Source of the DNA: Coleophora flavipennella
Lineage: Eukaryota > Arthropoda > Insecta > Lepidoptera > Coleophoridae
Direction: 5' to 3'
Length of the DNA: 64,000 nucleotides
Assembly: GCA_947284805.1 (NCBI GenBank)
Contig: OX369286.1
Location: forward strand, 12,212,372-12,276,371
The notes under the pieces were generated by a model. That model was not told the DNA's origin. It ran no database searches and was given only the letters and a program-made list of their open reading frames with translations. The translations under genes were made by a program, and so were the position numbers. Of the stretch, positions 63,921-64,000 are shown in pieces (the first letter of the stretch is position 1; the number at the start of each line of letters is the position of its first letter).

Positions 63921-64000
63921 TGTACAATAAAGCATACTTGATTGATCAATTGACTGATTGTATTTCGCCCAATTCCAGCCTTGCGCGGAGATACCAATCA

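Overview
The window looks like a stretch of a lepidopteran (moth or butterfly) nuclear genome. It is AT-rich, has no operons or bacterial-type coding density, and is packed with repeats typical of Lepidoptera: tRNA-derived SINEs, 3' ends of RTE-type LINEs ending in (GATGAT)n, CR1-like LINE tails, Helitron-like elements that start TC and end CTAG between A and T, MITEs and Ty3/Gypsy LTR elements. The group assignment rests on recognising these repeats by eye. The species cannot be read from the sequence.

Host coding content is sparse. The two best host-gene pieces are a GC-rich first coding exon (42893-43382, +), behind a CpG-rich presumed promoter, and a terminal coding exon on the minus strand (62619-63178) with a clean 3' splice site and a close poly(A) signal. 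I could not assign a family to either. A YqaJ-type (PD-(D/E)XK) nuclease reading frame at 10618-11221 is broken by one in-frame TGA and may have its first exon at 6763-6835.

Layout. 1-5.9 kb: SINE, 39-bp tandem array, a broken RTE reverse transcriptase, a fold-back of RTE tails. 6-14 kb: YqaJ gene remnant, one of a pair of 206-bp elements, a minisatellite-bearing Helitron, a solo LTR, and two identical 934-bp copies. 15-19.5 kb: inverted repeats, 33-bp array, twin RTE insertions at one target, two head-to-tail Helitrons with GGGTA/GTGTA minisatellite, the second 206-bp element. 19.8-41.8 kb: a dense mosaic of SINEs, RTE tails and nested MITEs. 42.1-43.4 kb: the GC-rich exon. 45.9-52.1 kb: a Helitron/PIF1-like helicase remnant and a decayed Ty3/Gypsy element (two LTRs, gag start, integrase end). 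52-62.6 kb: Helitron and MITE pieces, a second retroelement remnant, a ~290-bp tandem repeat. 62.6-64 kb: the minus-strand exon and a long-TIR element.

No convincing new multi-gene system is visible. The most informative signals concern transposon biology: SINE families that carry LINE 3' tails and swap tRNA heads, repeated insertion at one target, 206-bp elements flanked by palindromic hexamers, and an antisense frame kept open in LTR copies. Two perfect RFX X-box palindromes are also notable. All identity statements come from reading by eye; no alignment or search was run.
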